The notes below the pieces were generated by a model. That model had not been told where the DNA came from. It saw only the letters and a list, made by a program, of their open reading frames with translations, and made no database searches. From Novibacillus thermophilus (GTDB lineage: Bacteria > Bacillota > Bacilli > Thermoactinomycetales > Novibacillaceae), in assembly GCF_002005165.1 (NCBI RefSeq), contig NZ_CP019699.1, forward strand, positions 434,001 to 498,000: a stretch of 64,000 bases of DNA, read 5' to 3'. Position numbers and translations under genes: made by a program. Within the stretch, counting starts at the first letter, position 1. Every line of letters begins with the position of its first letter. Positions 10,260-18,646 of this stretch are shown here, in pieces.

Positions 10260-11330
10260 TTACGTTAAAAACAGTTGCGCCACGTATACAGTCATGACCG
10301 CGCCTGCTACGACGACGAGGATCTGCTTTTGCACGAGTGCCAGTGCGACCGCAACAGCTCCCGCTGCCAGCCCGACCCACGGATGCTCTGGGATGACGGT
10401 CAAGATGCCGGGAAAGATGAGGGCCCCCAACGCGGCGTACGGCACGAACTGCAACCACTCTTTCAGCCACCACGGCAAGGTGAGGTCTTTCAGCAAGAGC
10501 ATGGGCAAGAGGCGCGGAAGGAATGTGACCAGTGCCATGCCGGCGACGATCCACCAGTAATTATCCGGCACGATGATCCCCTCCTTTTTTCCGAACAGGA
10601 TAACGCCGAGTGTTGACGCGACGACGGTGGCGACAATGATTCCCCAGCCGCCGCTCAATCCTGGCAGCCATTCGCTGCCCCACGCGATTCCGGCACTGAT
10701 CAGGGCGACGGCTCCGATCTTCCACGAACGCCGTACGGACGGAACGAGCAGTCCGATAAACATGGCGTACAAGGCCACGCCGAGACTGGTAGCTAAGGTA
10801 ACGGGAATCCATTGAGCGAATAGGCTGCCGACAACGGTTCCGGCAAACCACCAGCTGTACGCGATCAGCATGATGCCGCCCAAATACGCTGGAGACAGCG
10901 TGGCCCCCTTTTTGTTCGGAACGTCGCTGTCCGACACAGTGGACACGACAAACGTCTCGTCTGTAATGCCGAAGGAGAGGATGGAAGACCATTTGCTCGT
11001 TGCCTTCAATCGCTCGGCGATGACGGTACTCATGAGCAAATGGCGCAAGTTCAGTATAAACGTCGTCACGACGATCTCGGCCATCCCGGTTCCCGCTGCC
11101 ATTAATTCCAGCGCGACGAACTGACTGGCACCGGCAAAGACGAAAAGGGACATGGCGGCTGCCTGCCACACATTCAAACCGACGCTTACCGCAATGAGGC
11201 CGAATGTCGTTGCAATGGCGAAGTACCCGACGGCGATGGGTAAGCCTTTCATCAATCCTGCTCGAAAAAGGGTCCATCCACTCTGTTCAGCTTGTCCTAA
11301 AGGCGTTGCCTTAGTCAATGTAAACCTCAC
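10260..11330 (-). CDS. azlC: AzlC-AzlD branched-chain amino acid exporter subunits fused in one frame
   Basis: One 356-residue reading frame. Residues about 20-245 are AzlC-like (LPIAVGYFAIATTFGL, FAGASQFVALELM) and about 255-356 are AzlD-like (WWIVAGMALVTFLPRLLPML). These are normally two overlapping genes whose products form an LIV exporter. Start is GTG at 11330 with GAGAGG eight bases before. At the junction the minus strand reads G GAA AAA AGG AGG GG: a run of six A, an AGGAGGGG ribosome site and a GTG seven bases on, exactly where a separate azlD would start. One more A would give an AzlC ending at TAA 10563-10561 overlapping an independent azlD. So this is a true fusion, a slippage site or an indel error (see findings). 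Confidence 0.85.
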   Translation of the reverse strand: MRFTLTKATPLGQAEQSGWTLFRAGLMKGLPIAVGYFAIATTFGLIAVSVGLNVWQAAAMSLFVFAGASQFVALELMAAGTGMAEIVVTTFILNLRHLLMSTVIAERLKATSKWSSILSFGITDETFVVSTVSDSDVPNKKGATLSPAYLGGIMLIAYSWWFAGTVVGSLFAQWIPVTLATSLGVALYAMFIGLLVPSVRRSWKIGAVALISAGIAWGSEWLPGLSGGWGIIVATVVASTLGVILFGKKEGIIVPDNYWWIVAGMALVTFLPRLLPMLLLKDLTLPWWLKEWLQFVPYAALGALIFPGILTVIPEHPWVGLAAGAVAVALALVQKQILVVVAGAVMTVYVAQLFLT

Positions 11331-11408
11331 AGCTGCAGCCTCTCCCGCTTACATAATTTGTCATATAACCCCATTAAATTCCATAAAACGTGTTCTGTCG
11401 CCCGGCCA

Positions 11409-11426
11409 GACAAAAAAATTTTTGTC
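11409..11426. promoter_or_regulatory. 18-bp palindrome just downstream of the likely azlC transcription start
   Basis: GACAAAAA-AA-TTTTTGTC, eight-base perfect arms. On the minus strand a TATAAT (11445-11440) with a TTGAA-type -35 about 15-16 bases upstream would start azlC transcription near 11433, so this palindrome would cover about +7 to +24 and could be an operator. It is not a CodY box by eye. Confidence 0.45.
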
Positions 11427-11491
11427 ACAATTTCGCCTTATTATAACAAATAGGTTGCGCTTTCAAAAAGTCGCGACAAATAAAAGAAAAA

Positions 11492-11520
11492 TTGAAATAA
11501 CGATACATGTCCTGTAAACT
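11492..11520 (+). promoter_or_regulatory. Likely promoter of the GNAT gene
   Basis: TTGAAA (11492-11497), a 17-base spacer and TAAACT (11515-11520) precede the acetyltransferase start at 11565. It is four to five of six at each box, so moderate support only. Confidence 0.45.
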
Positions 11521-11564
11521 TAAATTGTGAACGGAAAGTGAACGGGAAGAGGAGGGGATACACC

Positions 11565-12014
11565 ATGACGCGCATTCGCTCTTTTAAACTTTCTGATCAT
11601 CGTGATGTCATGAAGATTTGGTCCCGGACGGCTACAAAAGAAAGAGAGGCCAAAACGTTACAAATGTTGGTTCAACAGCTAGCTTGTGATCGCGACCTCG
11701 TCGTAGTGGCTGAAGAGGATGGTGAAGTGGTCGGTGCCATCATGGGAACGAAGGATGGCAGCAGGGGGTATTTTTACTGTTTGGCCGTCAACCCCGACTT
11801 TCAATCGAGGGGAATAGGTCGCCAGCTTGTGGAAGAACTGGAACGTCGTTTTTACCAGAAAGGTGCTAAGCGGCTGTTGATTATGGTTGACGAAGGTACA
11901 GAAAAACTAATGAGTTTTTACCGTCACCTCGGATTTACGCAGACGTGTTCAAGTCTGTTGGAGAGAAAAGTGTACTGCCGATTCGATCCGGAAATCCCTT
12001 CCTTTTCTGTGTAA
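11565..12014 (+). CDS. GNAT-family N-acetyltransferase
   Basis: 149 residues from the ATG at 11565, which has AGGAGGGG seven bases upstream. A GNAT fold is clear from VGAIMGTKDGSRGYFYCLAV (beta4) followed by the acetyl-CoA pyrophosphate loop QSRGIGRQLVEELE and the C-terminal FYRHLGFTQ segment. Similar to YpeA/RimI-like small acetyltransferases; the acceptor is unknown. It is a monocistronic gene directly upstream of the proB T-box promoter. Confidence 0.85.
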   Translation: MTRIRSFKLSDHRDVMKIWSRTATKEREAKTLQMLVQQLACDRDLVVVAEEDGEVVGAIMGTKDGSRGYFYCLAVNPDFQSRGIGRQLVEELERRFYQKGAKRLLIMVDEGTEKLMSFYRHLGFTQTCSSLLERKVYCRFDPEIPSFSV

Positions 12015-12018
12015 GTGC

Positions 12019-12047
12019 TTGACATAACGCTGTTATGACTGCATAAT
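12019..12047 (+). promoter_or_regulatory. Promoter of proB-proA-proC with palindrome in the spacer
   Basis: TTGACA (12019-12024), 17-base spacer and CATAAT (12042-12047). Within the spacer is a perfect inverted repeat CATAAC-GCT-GTTATG (12023-12037), which could be a repressor site acting on top of the T-box control. Confidence 0.7.
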
Positions 12048-12049
12048 AC

Positions 12050-12357
12050 TTTAATAATACAATGGATGAATACGTTGAATGCAATGAAGGGACCAGTAGA
12101 GGGTTTAACCTGTCAGAGAGCCAACTTCACCGGCTGAGAGAGTTGGCCAGAAGTGAACCTTCGAACCCATCCCGGATGCAGGCAGTGATTGAAACTGACT
12201 CAGGCACCGCCCTGTTATCAACGGACGCCGTCTGCTTGCGGCTGAAACGCTTTTAACAGCCTTTAGACGGTGAATGAGTGAACAGCGCCAGCTGTTTACA
12301 AAGGTGGTACCGCGGAAGCAACCCTTTCGTCCTTTGAGGAACGAGAGGGTTTTTTTT
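12050..12357 (+). promoter_or_regulatory. T-box leader, proline-type (specifier CCU)
   Basis: Leader RNA of proBAC. The T-box core AGGTGGTACCGCGG lies at 12302-12315 and is followed by an intrinsic terminator, the standard antiterminator/terminator switch. The Stem I region starts with an AGTA segment (12091-12094) and carries GTGAA followed by CCT (12158-12160) on the opposite side, where the loop-E GAA and the specifier codon are expected. CCU is a proline codon, fitting the genes downstream. Uncharged tRNA-Pro would bind and allow read-through. Reading frames inside the leader are not genes. Confidence 0.92.
12320..12357 (+). terminator. T-box regulated intrinsic terminator before proB
   Basis: AACCCTTTCGT (12320-12330) pairs with ACGAGAGGGTT (12341-12351), 11 base pairs with one wobble, followed by T-rich sequence to 12357. 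It competes with the antiterminator formed by the T-box core. Confidence 0.9.
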
Positions 12358-12395
12358 ATATCGGTGTTTTTCTAACTGCGAAGAGGTGTGTCAAA

Positions 12396-13511
12396 GTGCG
12401 TAAACAGACGGTTGTCATTAAAATCGGCAGTTCTTCGCTGACGCATGTGACGGGAGAAGTGTCCGTCGACAAACTGTCACACATCGTCCAACAAGTGGCT
12501 ACTCTTAAAAAAGTGGGTCATAAAGTGGTGATCGTCTCATCAGGTGCCGTCGCGTGCGGGTTCCGCCTGCTCAAACTGAACGGGCGTCCCCGGACCATTC
12601 GAGAAAAACAGGCTGCTGCCGCCGTCGGACAGGGAATTTTAATTCAACATTACCGACAACTGTTTCGCCAAAGCAGAATGGAAATTGCACAAGTCCTCCT
12701 AAACCGGAGTGACTTTTCCGATAGACAACGCTACATGAATGCATTGAGCACACTGGATCTGTTGTTGGTTCGCGATATTGTTCCCGTGATTAACGAAAAC
12801 GATTCGGTGGCAGTGGAAGAAATTCGCTGGGGAGACAACGATTTCCTCGCCGCCCAAGTGGCTGGGCTTTTACAGGCAGATTGGCTGGTGCTCGTCACGT
12901 CAGCTGATGGGGTGTATACGTACAACCCGGAAATGGACCCCGAAGCGAAGCCTATCCCGTACATCAGCTCAGTTTCGCAGGAATTACTTGAACGAATGGA
13001 CTGGACACACAGCAAATTCGGGACGGGCGGGATGCGCTCGAAGCTCGAGGCTGCTTCCCATGCCTCAGACTTTGGGACGAACGTTTACGTTGGAAAAGCG
13101 AAACCTGGGGACACGTGGCTCTTGGACGTTCTGGAAGGCAGAGGGACGGGGACTTACATTGGGACGCATGAGCCTCCTCCAAGCCGCAAGCGCCAGTGGA
13201 TCGGATTTCATTCCGACATCAGTGGACGACTCACAGTTGACGAAGGGGCAGAACGGGCGTTGGAACGCGAACACCGCAGTCTGTTGCCGTGCGGCGTCGT
13301 TTCCGTCGAAGGCCAGTTTGAGGAGGGGGAAGTCGTCGAAGTGGTGAATAAGAGGGGAATGACAATCGGGAGAGGCGTCGTCAACATGCCTTCCCGCGTA
13401 CTGGAGCAGGCGAAAGGGATGCAGACGAAAGACATTGTATCCAGGTGGAAGGGCGTACCTGAAGAAGTCATTCACCGGGACAACTGGGTTCAAACTTCTG
13501 TTAAATCTTGA
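12396..13511 (+). CDS. proB: Glutamate 5-kinase
   Basis: First step of proline synthesis, ATP-dependent phosphorylation of glutamate. 371 residues. The amino acid kinase domain (1-260) shows KIGSSSLTH, VSSGAVACG, INENDSVAVEE, WGDNDFLAAQV and GTGGMRSKLEAA. A PUA domain occupies about 275-355. Starts with GTG at 12396 after AGAGGTG. Translation reads straight into proA: the proB TGA (13509-13511) lies 17 bases before the proA start. Confidence 0.95.
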   Translation: MRKQTVVIKIGSSSLTHVTGEVSVDKLSHIVQQVATLKKVGHKVVIVSSGAVACGFRLLKLNGRPRTIREKQAAAAVGQGILIQHYRQLFRQSRMEIAQVLLNRSDFSDRQRYMNALSTLDLLLVRDIVPVINENDSVAVEEIRWGDNDFLAAQVAGLLQADWLVLVTSADGVYTYNPEMDPEAKPIPYISSVSQELLERMDWTHSKFGTGGMRSKLEAASHASDFGTNVYVGKAKPGDTWLLDVLEGRGTGTYIGTHEPPPSRKRQWIGFHSDISGRLTVDEGAERALEREHRSLLPCGVVSVEGQFEEGEVVEVVNKRGMTIGRGVVNMPSRVLEQAKGMQTKDIVSRWKGVPEEVIHRDNWVQTSVKS

Positions 13512-13528
13512 AACGGGGGAGATCAGGC

Positions 13529-14794
13529 GTGAGTGAGGTTCGGGAAAAAGCAGAGTTAGCCAAGAAGAGTTCAGCACAGTTAGCAGTATTGACGACAGAG
13601 CAAAAAAACGAGGCGTTGTCCAGTATTGCGCGGTCGATAGAGCGTCACGCGGACCGCGTCTTAGAGGCAAATGAACAAGATGTGCAAAAAGGGATCGACA
13701 GCGGGTTGTCCAAGGCGCTCCTCGACCGGCTGCAGCTTACGGACGCCAGATTGAAGGATATGGTCAAAGGGCTGGAGACCCTGATCGAACTGCCAGACCC
13801 CGTCGGTGAGGTGTTAGAGTCGTGGGAGCGGGATGACGGGTTAAAAATCGAAAAAGTGCGGGTGCCGCTGGGCGTGATTGGCATGGTCTACGAAGCGCGG
13901 CCGAACGTGACAGTCGACGCGACTGGATTGGGTTTGAAGACCGGGAATGCGATGCTCTTGCGCGGCAGCTCGTCTGCTCGCCACTCCAACACCGCGTTAG
14001 TGGACGTCATCCGTCACGGCCTCGAGGAGACAGATGTCCCGGTGGATGCCGTTCATCTGGTGGAATCCGCCGAACGGAGTTCTGTGCAGGAGATGCTCAC
14101 GCTGAACGACCTCGTCGACGTGATCATTCCCCGCGGTGGAGCTGCCCTCATTCAGCGCGTCGTCCGTGAATCGAGCGTCCCGGTGTTAGAAACGGGGGCG
14201 GGTATATGCCATATTTACATTGACTGCGACGCACGTGCAGAAATGGCACAAGACATTGTGGTCAACGCCAAAACAGACCGCCCTGCCGTCTGCAATGCTG
14301 TCGAAACTGTGCTTGTCCACACATCGTGGGCTGAGCGCCATTTGCGCTCTCTCTTGGAGCTATTGAGAGAGCGCGGCGTCGATGTGCGCGGCTGTCCCCG
14401 TACCCAATCCCTCGCCCCTTTCGTCAAGCAGGCGACAGAAGAAGACTGGGACATGGAGTACTTGGATATGGTCCTTTCCTTCAAAGTGGTGGACAGTTTG
14501 CGCGAGGCGGTCGCTCACATCCATCAGCACGGAACACGACACTCTGAGGGGATTGTGACAGATAACCGTGAGACAGCGGAAGCTTTTTTACAGCAAGTCG
14601 ATGCGGCCTGTGTGTACCACAACGCGTCCACGCGGTTTACAGACGGTTTTGAATTCGGGTTCGGAGCAGAGATCGGCATCAGCACGCAAAAACTGCACGC
14701 GCGCGGGCCGATGGGCTTACCGCAATTAACGTCTTACAAATATGTGTTGCGCGGAGACGGGCACATACGCGGAGGAGGTCCGACGTCATGTTAA
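13529..14794 (+). CDS. proA: Gamma-glutamyl phosphate reductase
   Basis: NADPH-dependent reduction of gamma-glutamyl phosphate to glutamate semialdehyde. 421 residues from the GTG at 13529, preceded by GGGGGAG seven bases away; an upstream in-frame TTG at 13508 lacks a site. The aldehyde dehydrogenase fold shows the catalytic Cys in NAKTDRPAVCNAVETVLVH, with GVIGMVYEARPNVTVDA and the C-terminal GPMGLPQLTSYKYV. The stop overlaps the proC start (ATGTTAA). Confidence 0.95.
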   Translation: MSEVREKAELAKKSSAQLAVLTTEQKNEALSSIARSIERHADRVLEANEQDVQKGIDSGLSKALLDRLQLTDARLKDMVKGLETLIELPDPVGEVLESWERDDGLKIEKVRVPLGVIGMVYEARPNVTVDATGLGLKTGNAMLLRGSSSARHSNTALVDVIRHGLEETDVPVDAVHLVESAERSSVQEMLTLNDLVDVIIPRGGAALIQRVVRESSVPVLETGAGICHIYIDCDARAEMAQDIVVNAKTDRPAVCNAVETVLVHTSWAERHLRSLLELLRERGVDVRGCPRTQSLAPFVKQATEEDWDMEYLDMVLSFKVVDSLREAVAHIHQHGTRHSEGIVTDNRETAEAFLQQVDAACVYHNASTRFTDGFEFGFGAEIGISTQKLHARGPMGLPQLTSYKYVLRGDGHIRGGGPTSC

Positions 14795-15627
14795 AGCAAA
14801 CGATGTGTTTCATCGGGGCCGGCTCCATGGCTGAAGCGATAATAGCCGGTCTGCTGGAGAAACAGTTGACTGTGAAAGAGAACATTAGCGTGTTCAACAA
14901 AAGGGATCAAAGCCGGTTACAAAAGCTGAGACAGCGGTTCGGAGTCCGCTGTCCAGAAAATAAAGGAGAAGCCGTCACAAGTGCGGACATTGTTTTTCTA
15001 GCCGTCAAACCGAAGGACGTCCACGACGCCATGGCGCAGTGGGGCCCGTATCTGAAAGCTAGGAAGCACCTACTGGTGTCAGTCGTTGCCGGTATGACTA
15101 CCTCTCACTTAGAAACGTACGTCGAAGAAGGAGTTCCGGTCGTCCGTACGATGCCCAATACATCGTGTACCGTCGGGCAGTCGGCCACTGGTGTCGCGCC
15201 GGGCCGATGGGCAGGTGAAGGGCATCGGCGATTGGTGGAACAGCTGTTTCGCTCTGTCGGAACTGTGGTGACCCTCGAGGAAGAGCTGCTCGACACGGTT
15301 ACGGGACTTGCCGGGAGTGGGCCTGCCTATGTTTACTACCTCGTTGAAGCGATGGAAAAGGCCGGCATCGAAGCGGGTCTCCGCCCGGATATCGCCCGCC
15401 AACTGACGGTACAGACGTTGCACGGTGCGGCGGAGATGCTCGTGAAAACAGCGGAAGAACCGGCGTTGCTGCGAGAAAAAATCACATCCCCTGGTGGGAC
15501 GACCTCTGCCGGATTAGAAGTGCTCAAGTCCCGCGACTTCACTGGAGTCGTACGAGACGCAGTGTTTTCCGCCCGTAATCGCGCTAAACAGTTGTCGGAG
15601 GAGTTGACGGCCTCCCCTGTCAAGTAA
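14788..15627 (+). CDS. proC: Pyrroline-5-carboxylate reductase
   Basis: Final step of proline synthesis. 279 residues. N-terminal Rossmann motif CFIGAGSMAEAIIAGLL, mid-region VRTMPNTSCTVGQ, and the C-terminal family signature around SPGGTTSAGLEVL. Its ATG overlaps the proA stop by seven bases, with GGAGGAGG upstream. Having all three proline genes under one T-box makes the whole route respond to charged tRNA-Pro. Confidence 0.95.
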   Translation: MLKQTMCFIGAGSMAEAIIAGLLEKQLTVKENISVFNKRDQSRLQKLRQRFGVRCPENKGEAVTSADIVFLAVKPKDVHDAMAQWGPYLKARKHLLVSVVAGMTTSHLETYVEEGVPVVRTMPNTSCTVGQSATGVAPGRWAGEGHRRLVEQLFRSVGTVVTLEEELLDTVTGLAGSGPAYVYYLVEAMEKAGIEAGLRPDIARQLTVQTLHGAAEMLVKTAEEPALLREKITSPGGTTSAGLEVLKSRDFTGVVRDAVFSARNRAKQLSEELTASPVK

Positions 15628-15656
15628 TGCAGATACGACTGCTACGGCAAATTGAC

Positions 15657-15692
15657 AACCCGTTCCACGTAGTGCTGGTGGAGCGGGTTTTT
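15657..15692 (+). terminator. Terminator of the proBAC operon
   Basis: AACCCGTTCCAC (15657-15668) pairs with GTGGAGCGGGTT (15678-15689), 12 base pairs with one wobble, followed by a T-run. Confidence 0.9.
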
Positions 15693-15778
15693 GCGTGGAA
15701 GCGAAAATCAGGTTTAAAAACCGCCTGAACCTGGCAATAAATAGGGACAACTGGAAGTACTGAGCGGAGTGAGGTTAG

Positions 15779-16303
15779 GTGAAGAAAGCGTTATTCCTAA
15801 TGCGCTTAAGTATTGCCGCAGTGTTTGTATTCGTTTTAGTGTTCGCCGTCAACCAGCTCGGTTTTGCCTTTTCTGTCGTCAACGGCACGTCGATGGAACC
15901 GACTTTACAAGACGGCGACCGGTTGTTCATCAACAAATTTTACTTTTTAGTCAACACACCCCACCGAAAAGACGTCGTCACGTTTGAAGATCCGCAGCAA
16001 GAAGGGCGATACCTCGTCAAACGAGTTGTTGGCATTCCGGGAGATACCGTGGAAGTCCGCGACGGAACTCTGTACGTCAATGGTAAGAAAGTCACAGAAC
16101 AGTACATTGATACCAGCATCGAAGACGGGAACTTCGGTCCGGTCAAAGTTCAGCCGGGAACGGTGTTCGTCATGGGAGATAACCGTCACAAGTACGCGAG
16201 TCGCGACAGTCGCTACGAAAGTGTCGGCCTCGTCCCGTTTGACCTGTTGGAAGGGAAAGTCGAATTTATTATTTGGCGTCCATCTCTCATGACACATTTG
16301 TAG
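15779..16303 (+). CDS. lepB: Type I signal peptidase
   Basis: Cleaves Sec/Tat signal peptides on the outer face of the membrane. 174 residues with one N-terminal anchor (about 5-28), catalytic Ser in NGTSMEPTLQDGD (box B), the Lys general base in YLVKRVVGIPGD (box D) and MGDNRHKYASRDSR (box E). GTG start at 15779 after GAGTGAGG. It is SipS/SipT-like in length. It is followed by 289 bases without a gene before codY, in which I see no clear feature. Confidence 0.9.
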   Translation: MKKALFLMRLSIAAVFVFVLVFAVNQLGFAFSVVNGTSMEPTLQDGDRLFINKFYFLVNTPHRKDVVTFEDPQQEGRYLVKRVVGIPGDTVEVRDGTLYVNGKKVTEQYIDTSIEDGNFGPVKVQPGTVFVMGDNRHKYASRDSRYESVGLVPFDLLEGKVEFIIWRPSLMTHL

Positions 16304-16592
16304 TAAGCGGTTCCTATTTATTCATAAAATTATCACATTTTAGTTGTTGACCGAGTAAAGATTCTGGTAAAATGACCTTTTAGTGATAATCGTTTACCTA
16401 TTCAAAATAAGGCGTCTTTCGTAAGCTCTACCGTAGGCCGTTGCGAAATTTTCCGATTTTAATGTATAAAGGAAAAAAAATACGGCAATAAAGTTGGTAA
16501 ATGTTCAAAAATTAGATGTAACGATTGACCAAAGATTGCGATAATATGAGGGGTAGAATTTTGTCGAATTTTGTAGGAGGTTCAGAAATTCA

Positions 16593-17369
16593 ATGAAATT
16601 GTTGGACAAGACACGGCGCATTAACAAATTGTTACAAAAAAACGTCGGATACCACGTCAACTTCGATGACGTCGCAGACGTTTTAAAAGATGTGATCGGT
16701 GCCAACGTATACGTCGTCGATCCAGACGGTAAACTGCTCGGCATCGCCATTCACCACGAGATTGCCAGTGAACGCATGCAGCAGTACATGCGCGATCGGC
16801 AATTTCCGAGAGAGTACAGCGAACAACTGATGGATGTAGAAAAAACGTCTTCCAACATCAGTGTCGATGATCCGTTAACCGCATACCCAGTGGAAATGAG
16901 CGATATGTTTAAAGAAGGGTATACGACTGTCGTCCCGATCATTGGCGGAGGCGACCACTTAGGAACGTTAGTGCTGTCTCGGTTGAAAGAGAAATTCGTC
17001 GATGACGACCTGATCTTGGCAGAGTACGGCGCCACCGTCGTCGGGCTGGAAATCTTGCGCGAGCGGGCTGGAAAAATCGAAGAAGAAGCGCGCAGCAAAG
17101 CAGTCGTCCAAATGGCTATCAATTCGCTCTCCTTTAGCGAATCGGAAGCCGTCGAACACATCTTCGACGAATTGGACGGGCTTGAAGGCCTTCTCGTCGC
17201 CAGTAAAATCGCCGACCGTGTCGGCATTACCCGTTCCGTCATCGTTAACGCCCTGCGCAAGCTCGAGAGTGCTGGGGTGATCGAATCTCGTTCCCTGGGG
17301 ATGAAAGGGACTTACATTAAGATCTTGAACCCGAACTTAGTCCCGGCTTTAAGAAAAGCGCGGAGTTAA
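16593..17369 (+). CDS. codY: Global transcriptional repressor CodY
   Basis: GTP- and branched-chain amino acid-sensing regulator of Firmicutes. 258 residues: N-terminal GAF domain (1-155) with [15 protein letters not shown] and [16 protein letters not shown], and a C-terminal winged helix with [27 protein letters not shown] precedes the ATG. In Bacillus and relatives codY follows xerC-hslV-hslU (codV-clpQ-clpY); here it stands alone between lepB and an IclR gene, so that context has been broken up. Confidence 0.95.
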   Translation: MKLLDKTRRINKLLQKNVGYHVNFDDVADVLKDVIGANVYVVDPDGKLLGIAIHHEIASERMQQYMRDRQFPREYSEQLMDVEKTSSNISVDDPLTAYPVEMSDMFKEGYTTVVPIIGGGDHLGTLVLSRLKEKFVDDDLILAEYGATVVGLEILRERAGKIEEEARSKAVVQMAINSLSFSESEAVEHIFDELDGLEGLLVASKIADRVGITRSVIVNALRKLESAGVIESRSLGMKGTYIKILNPNLVPALRKARS

Positions 17370-17449
17370 GATGTACCTGCGACCGTTCAAGGATGAATCG
17401 TAGGTCTTAAAAGGCGCCTATCGTTATTTGTGAACATCTAGTAGTTTTG

Positions 17450-17483
17450 AAAGAGCAAGGGAGAGACCTCCTTGCTCTTTTTT
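17450..17483 (+). terminator. Terminator of codY
   Basis: AAGAGCAAGG (17451-17460) pairs with CCTTGCTCTT (17470-17479), then a T-run. Strong intrinsic terminator. Confidence 0.9.
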
Positions 17484-17485
17484 CG

Positions 17486-17520
17486 TTGACAGATGACGGC
17501 TCTCAAGATAAGCTAATCTT
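17486..17520 (+). promoter_or_regulatory. Possible iclR promoter and autoregulatory palindrome
   Basis: A perfect TTGACA (17486-17491) lies just after the codY terminator; at 17 bases the -10 would be a poor TAAGCT. This region is covered by a near-palindrome AAGATAAGCTAATCTT (17505-17520, 14 of 16 symmetric), a plausible operator for autoregulation by the IclR protein. Confidence 0.4.
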
Positions 17521-17556
17521 GGATTACAATTTTATCCAGTGAATGGAGATATTGCT

Positions 17557-18345
17557 ATGACTGAAGAAAAATTAGTAAACGCCGTCGTTCGGTCGTTAAA
17601 CATTCTTGAAACTTTAGCTGATGAAGAAGAAGGGCTCGGGATTACCGAGATTAGTCAAAGGTTGGGACTGGCAAAGAGTACGACCCACAGGTTGATGATG
17701 ACGCTACATCATAAAGGATATGTTGTGCAAGATGAGAAGACAGAGAATTACAAACTCGGACTAAAAATACTATCCCTTTATTCTTCTTTGCTTGAAAACT
17801 TAAGTTTAAGGAAAGTCGCCCACAAACACATGGAAGAGCTCGCAAACAAAGTGGGAGAAACTGTCCATCTCGTGATACGCGACGATTGTGAAGTCGTCTA
17901 TATCGACAAAGTTGAAAGCTCTAAAAATACGATTCGGGTGGCTTCACAAATTGGAAAGAGAGCGTATATGCATTCTACTGCTGTTGGAAAAGTACTGCTT
18001 TCAGAACTGAGCTGGGCTGAAGTCGAACATATCATTCGGGAAAAAGGGTTGCCGAGGTTTACAAAAAATACGATCACTGAACCAGGAGAACTGAAGCGCC
18101 ACCTGCAAAATATTAAAAATAACGGGTGGGCGATAGATAATGTTGAAAACGAAGAAGGCATTCGATGCATCGCTGCACCTATTCGGGACAGATCAGGAAA
18201 AATTGTAGCTGCTATTAGCATTTCCGGTCCGGTTTTTAGAGTGACGGAGGAACGGATTCAATATGATTTAATACCGTCGATCACCAGAACGATTAAATTA
18301 ATGTCGAATGAGTTGGGGTACAATATTGGCAAAATTCGCGCTTAA
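17557..18345 (+). CDS. IclR-family transcriptional regulator
   Basis: 262 residues from the ATG at 17557 (GGAG at eight bases; the ATG at 17539 lacks a site). N-terminal winged helix (about 5-65) with ITEISQRLGLAKSTTHRLM and wing GYVVQDEKTENYKLG. The C-terminal IclR effector domain has VHLVIRDDCEVVYIDKV, MHSTAVGKVLLSEL, and the EEGIRCIAAPIRDRSGKIVAAISISGP run around residues 210-240. It marks the start of the AT-richer segment and most likely controls the ridA operon from which an insertion sequence now separates it. A KdgR-like role on kdgK-kdgA is an alternative. Confidence 0.88.
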   Translation: MTEEKLVNAVVRSLNILETLADEEEGLGITEISQRLGLAKSTTHRLMMTLHHKGYVVQDEKTENYKLGLKILSLYSSLLENLSLRKVAHKHMEELANKVGETVHLVIRDDCEVVYIDKVESSKNTIRVASQIGKRAYMHSTAVGKVLLSELSWAEVEHIIREKGLPRFTKNTITEPGELKRHLQNIKNNGWAIDNVENEEGIRCIAAPIRDRSGKIVAAISISGPVFRVTEERIQYDLIPSITRTIKLMSNELGYNIGKIRA

Positions 18346-18615
18346 CATACCTCCTTAAGGCCTGAGCCGAGGAGGTATTTCATCGTGAATAAAAATGGAC
18401 CGAATCCACCGAGAAAAAACCGTTACTTTCTAAGGAATTTTAAGCGCCATAGCGATAACGTCTGCTTTATTTCCGAAACCAGAGTATACCCCTTTTTAAT
18501 TCATTTGTGTTTCAAGTTTATGAAAGCCCGAGGTTCTTACAATGTTGAGTTTGAGTCAAGTATTTATAGGCAGTTTTTTTAACACCTTAAATTTGAAAGC
18601 GGATTCAAACCCTTA
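18346..18615. other. Non-coding remnant between iclR and the insertion sequence
   Basis: Holds a hairpin ATACCTCC (18347-18354)/GGAGGTAT (18371-18378) just after the iclR stop; its 3' arm is a good ribosome site nine bases before a GTG at 18385. The 65-codon frame that follows (to 18582) is basic, has no recognisable domain and no homologue I know. It could be the 5' remnant of a gene cut by the insertion, or nothing. There is no T-run, so the hairpin is not a clear terminator. Confidence 0.4.
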
Positions 18616-18646
18616 GGATACTCTCTTGGTAAGAATTTTGCCTTTT

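Noticed and set aside
10561-11277. 238-codon minus-strand frame overlapping azlC
   Set aside because: Arg-rich shadow of azlC in another frame; relevant only because its final codons show where a slipped AzlC would end.
12062-12256. 64-codon reading frame with ATG upstream of proB
   Set aside because: It lies entirely inside the T-box leader, has no ribosome site, and its bases are explained by conserved RNA structure.
16525-16547. TTGACC and TAATAT before codY as a promoter
   Set aside because: Spacing is only 11 bases; no box pair with 16-18 bases could be supported, so no codY promoter is claimed.
18385-18582. 65-codon frame with a good ribosome site after the IclR gene
   Set aside because: No recognisable domain, odd composition and a stop in AT-rich remnant sequence; mentioned under the intergenic entry only.
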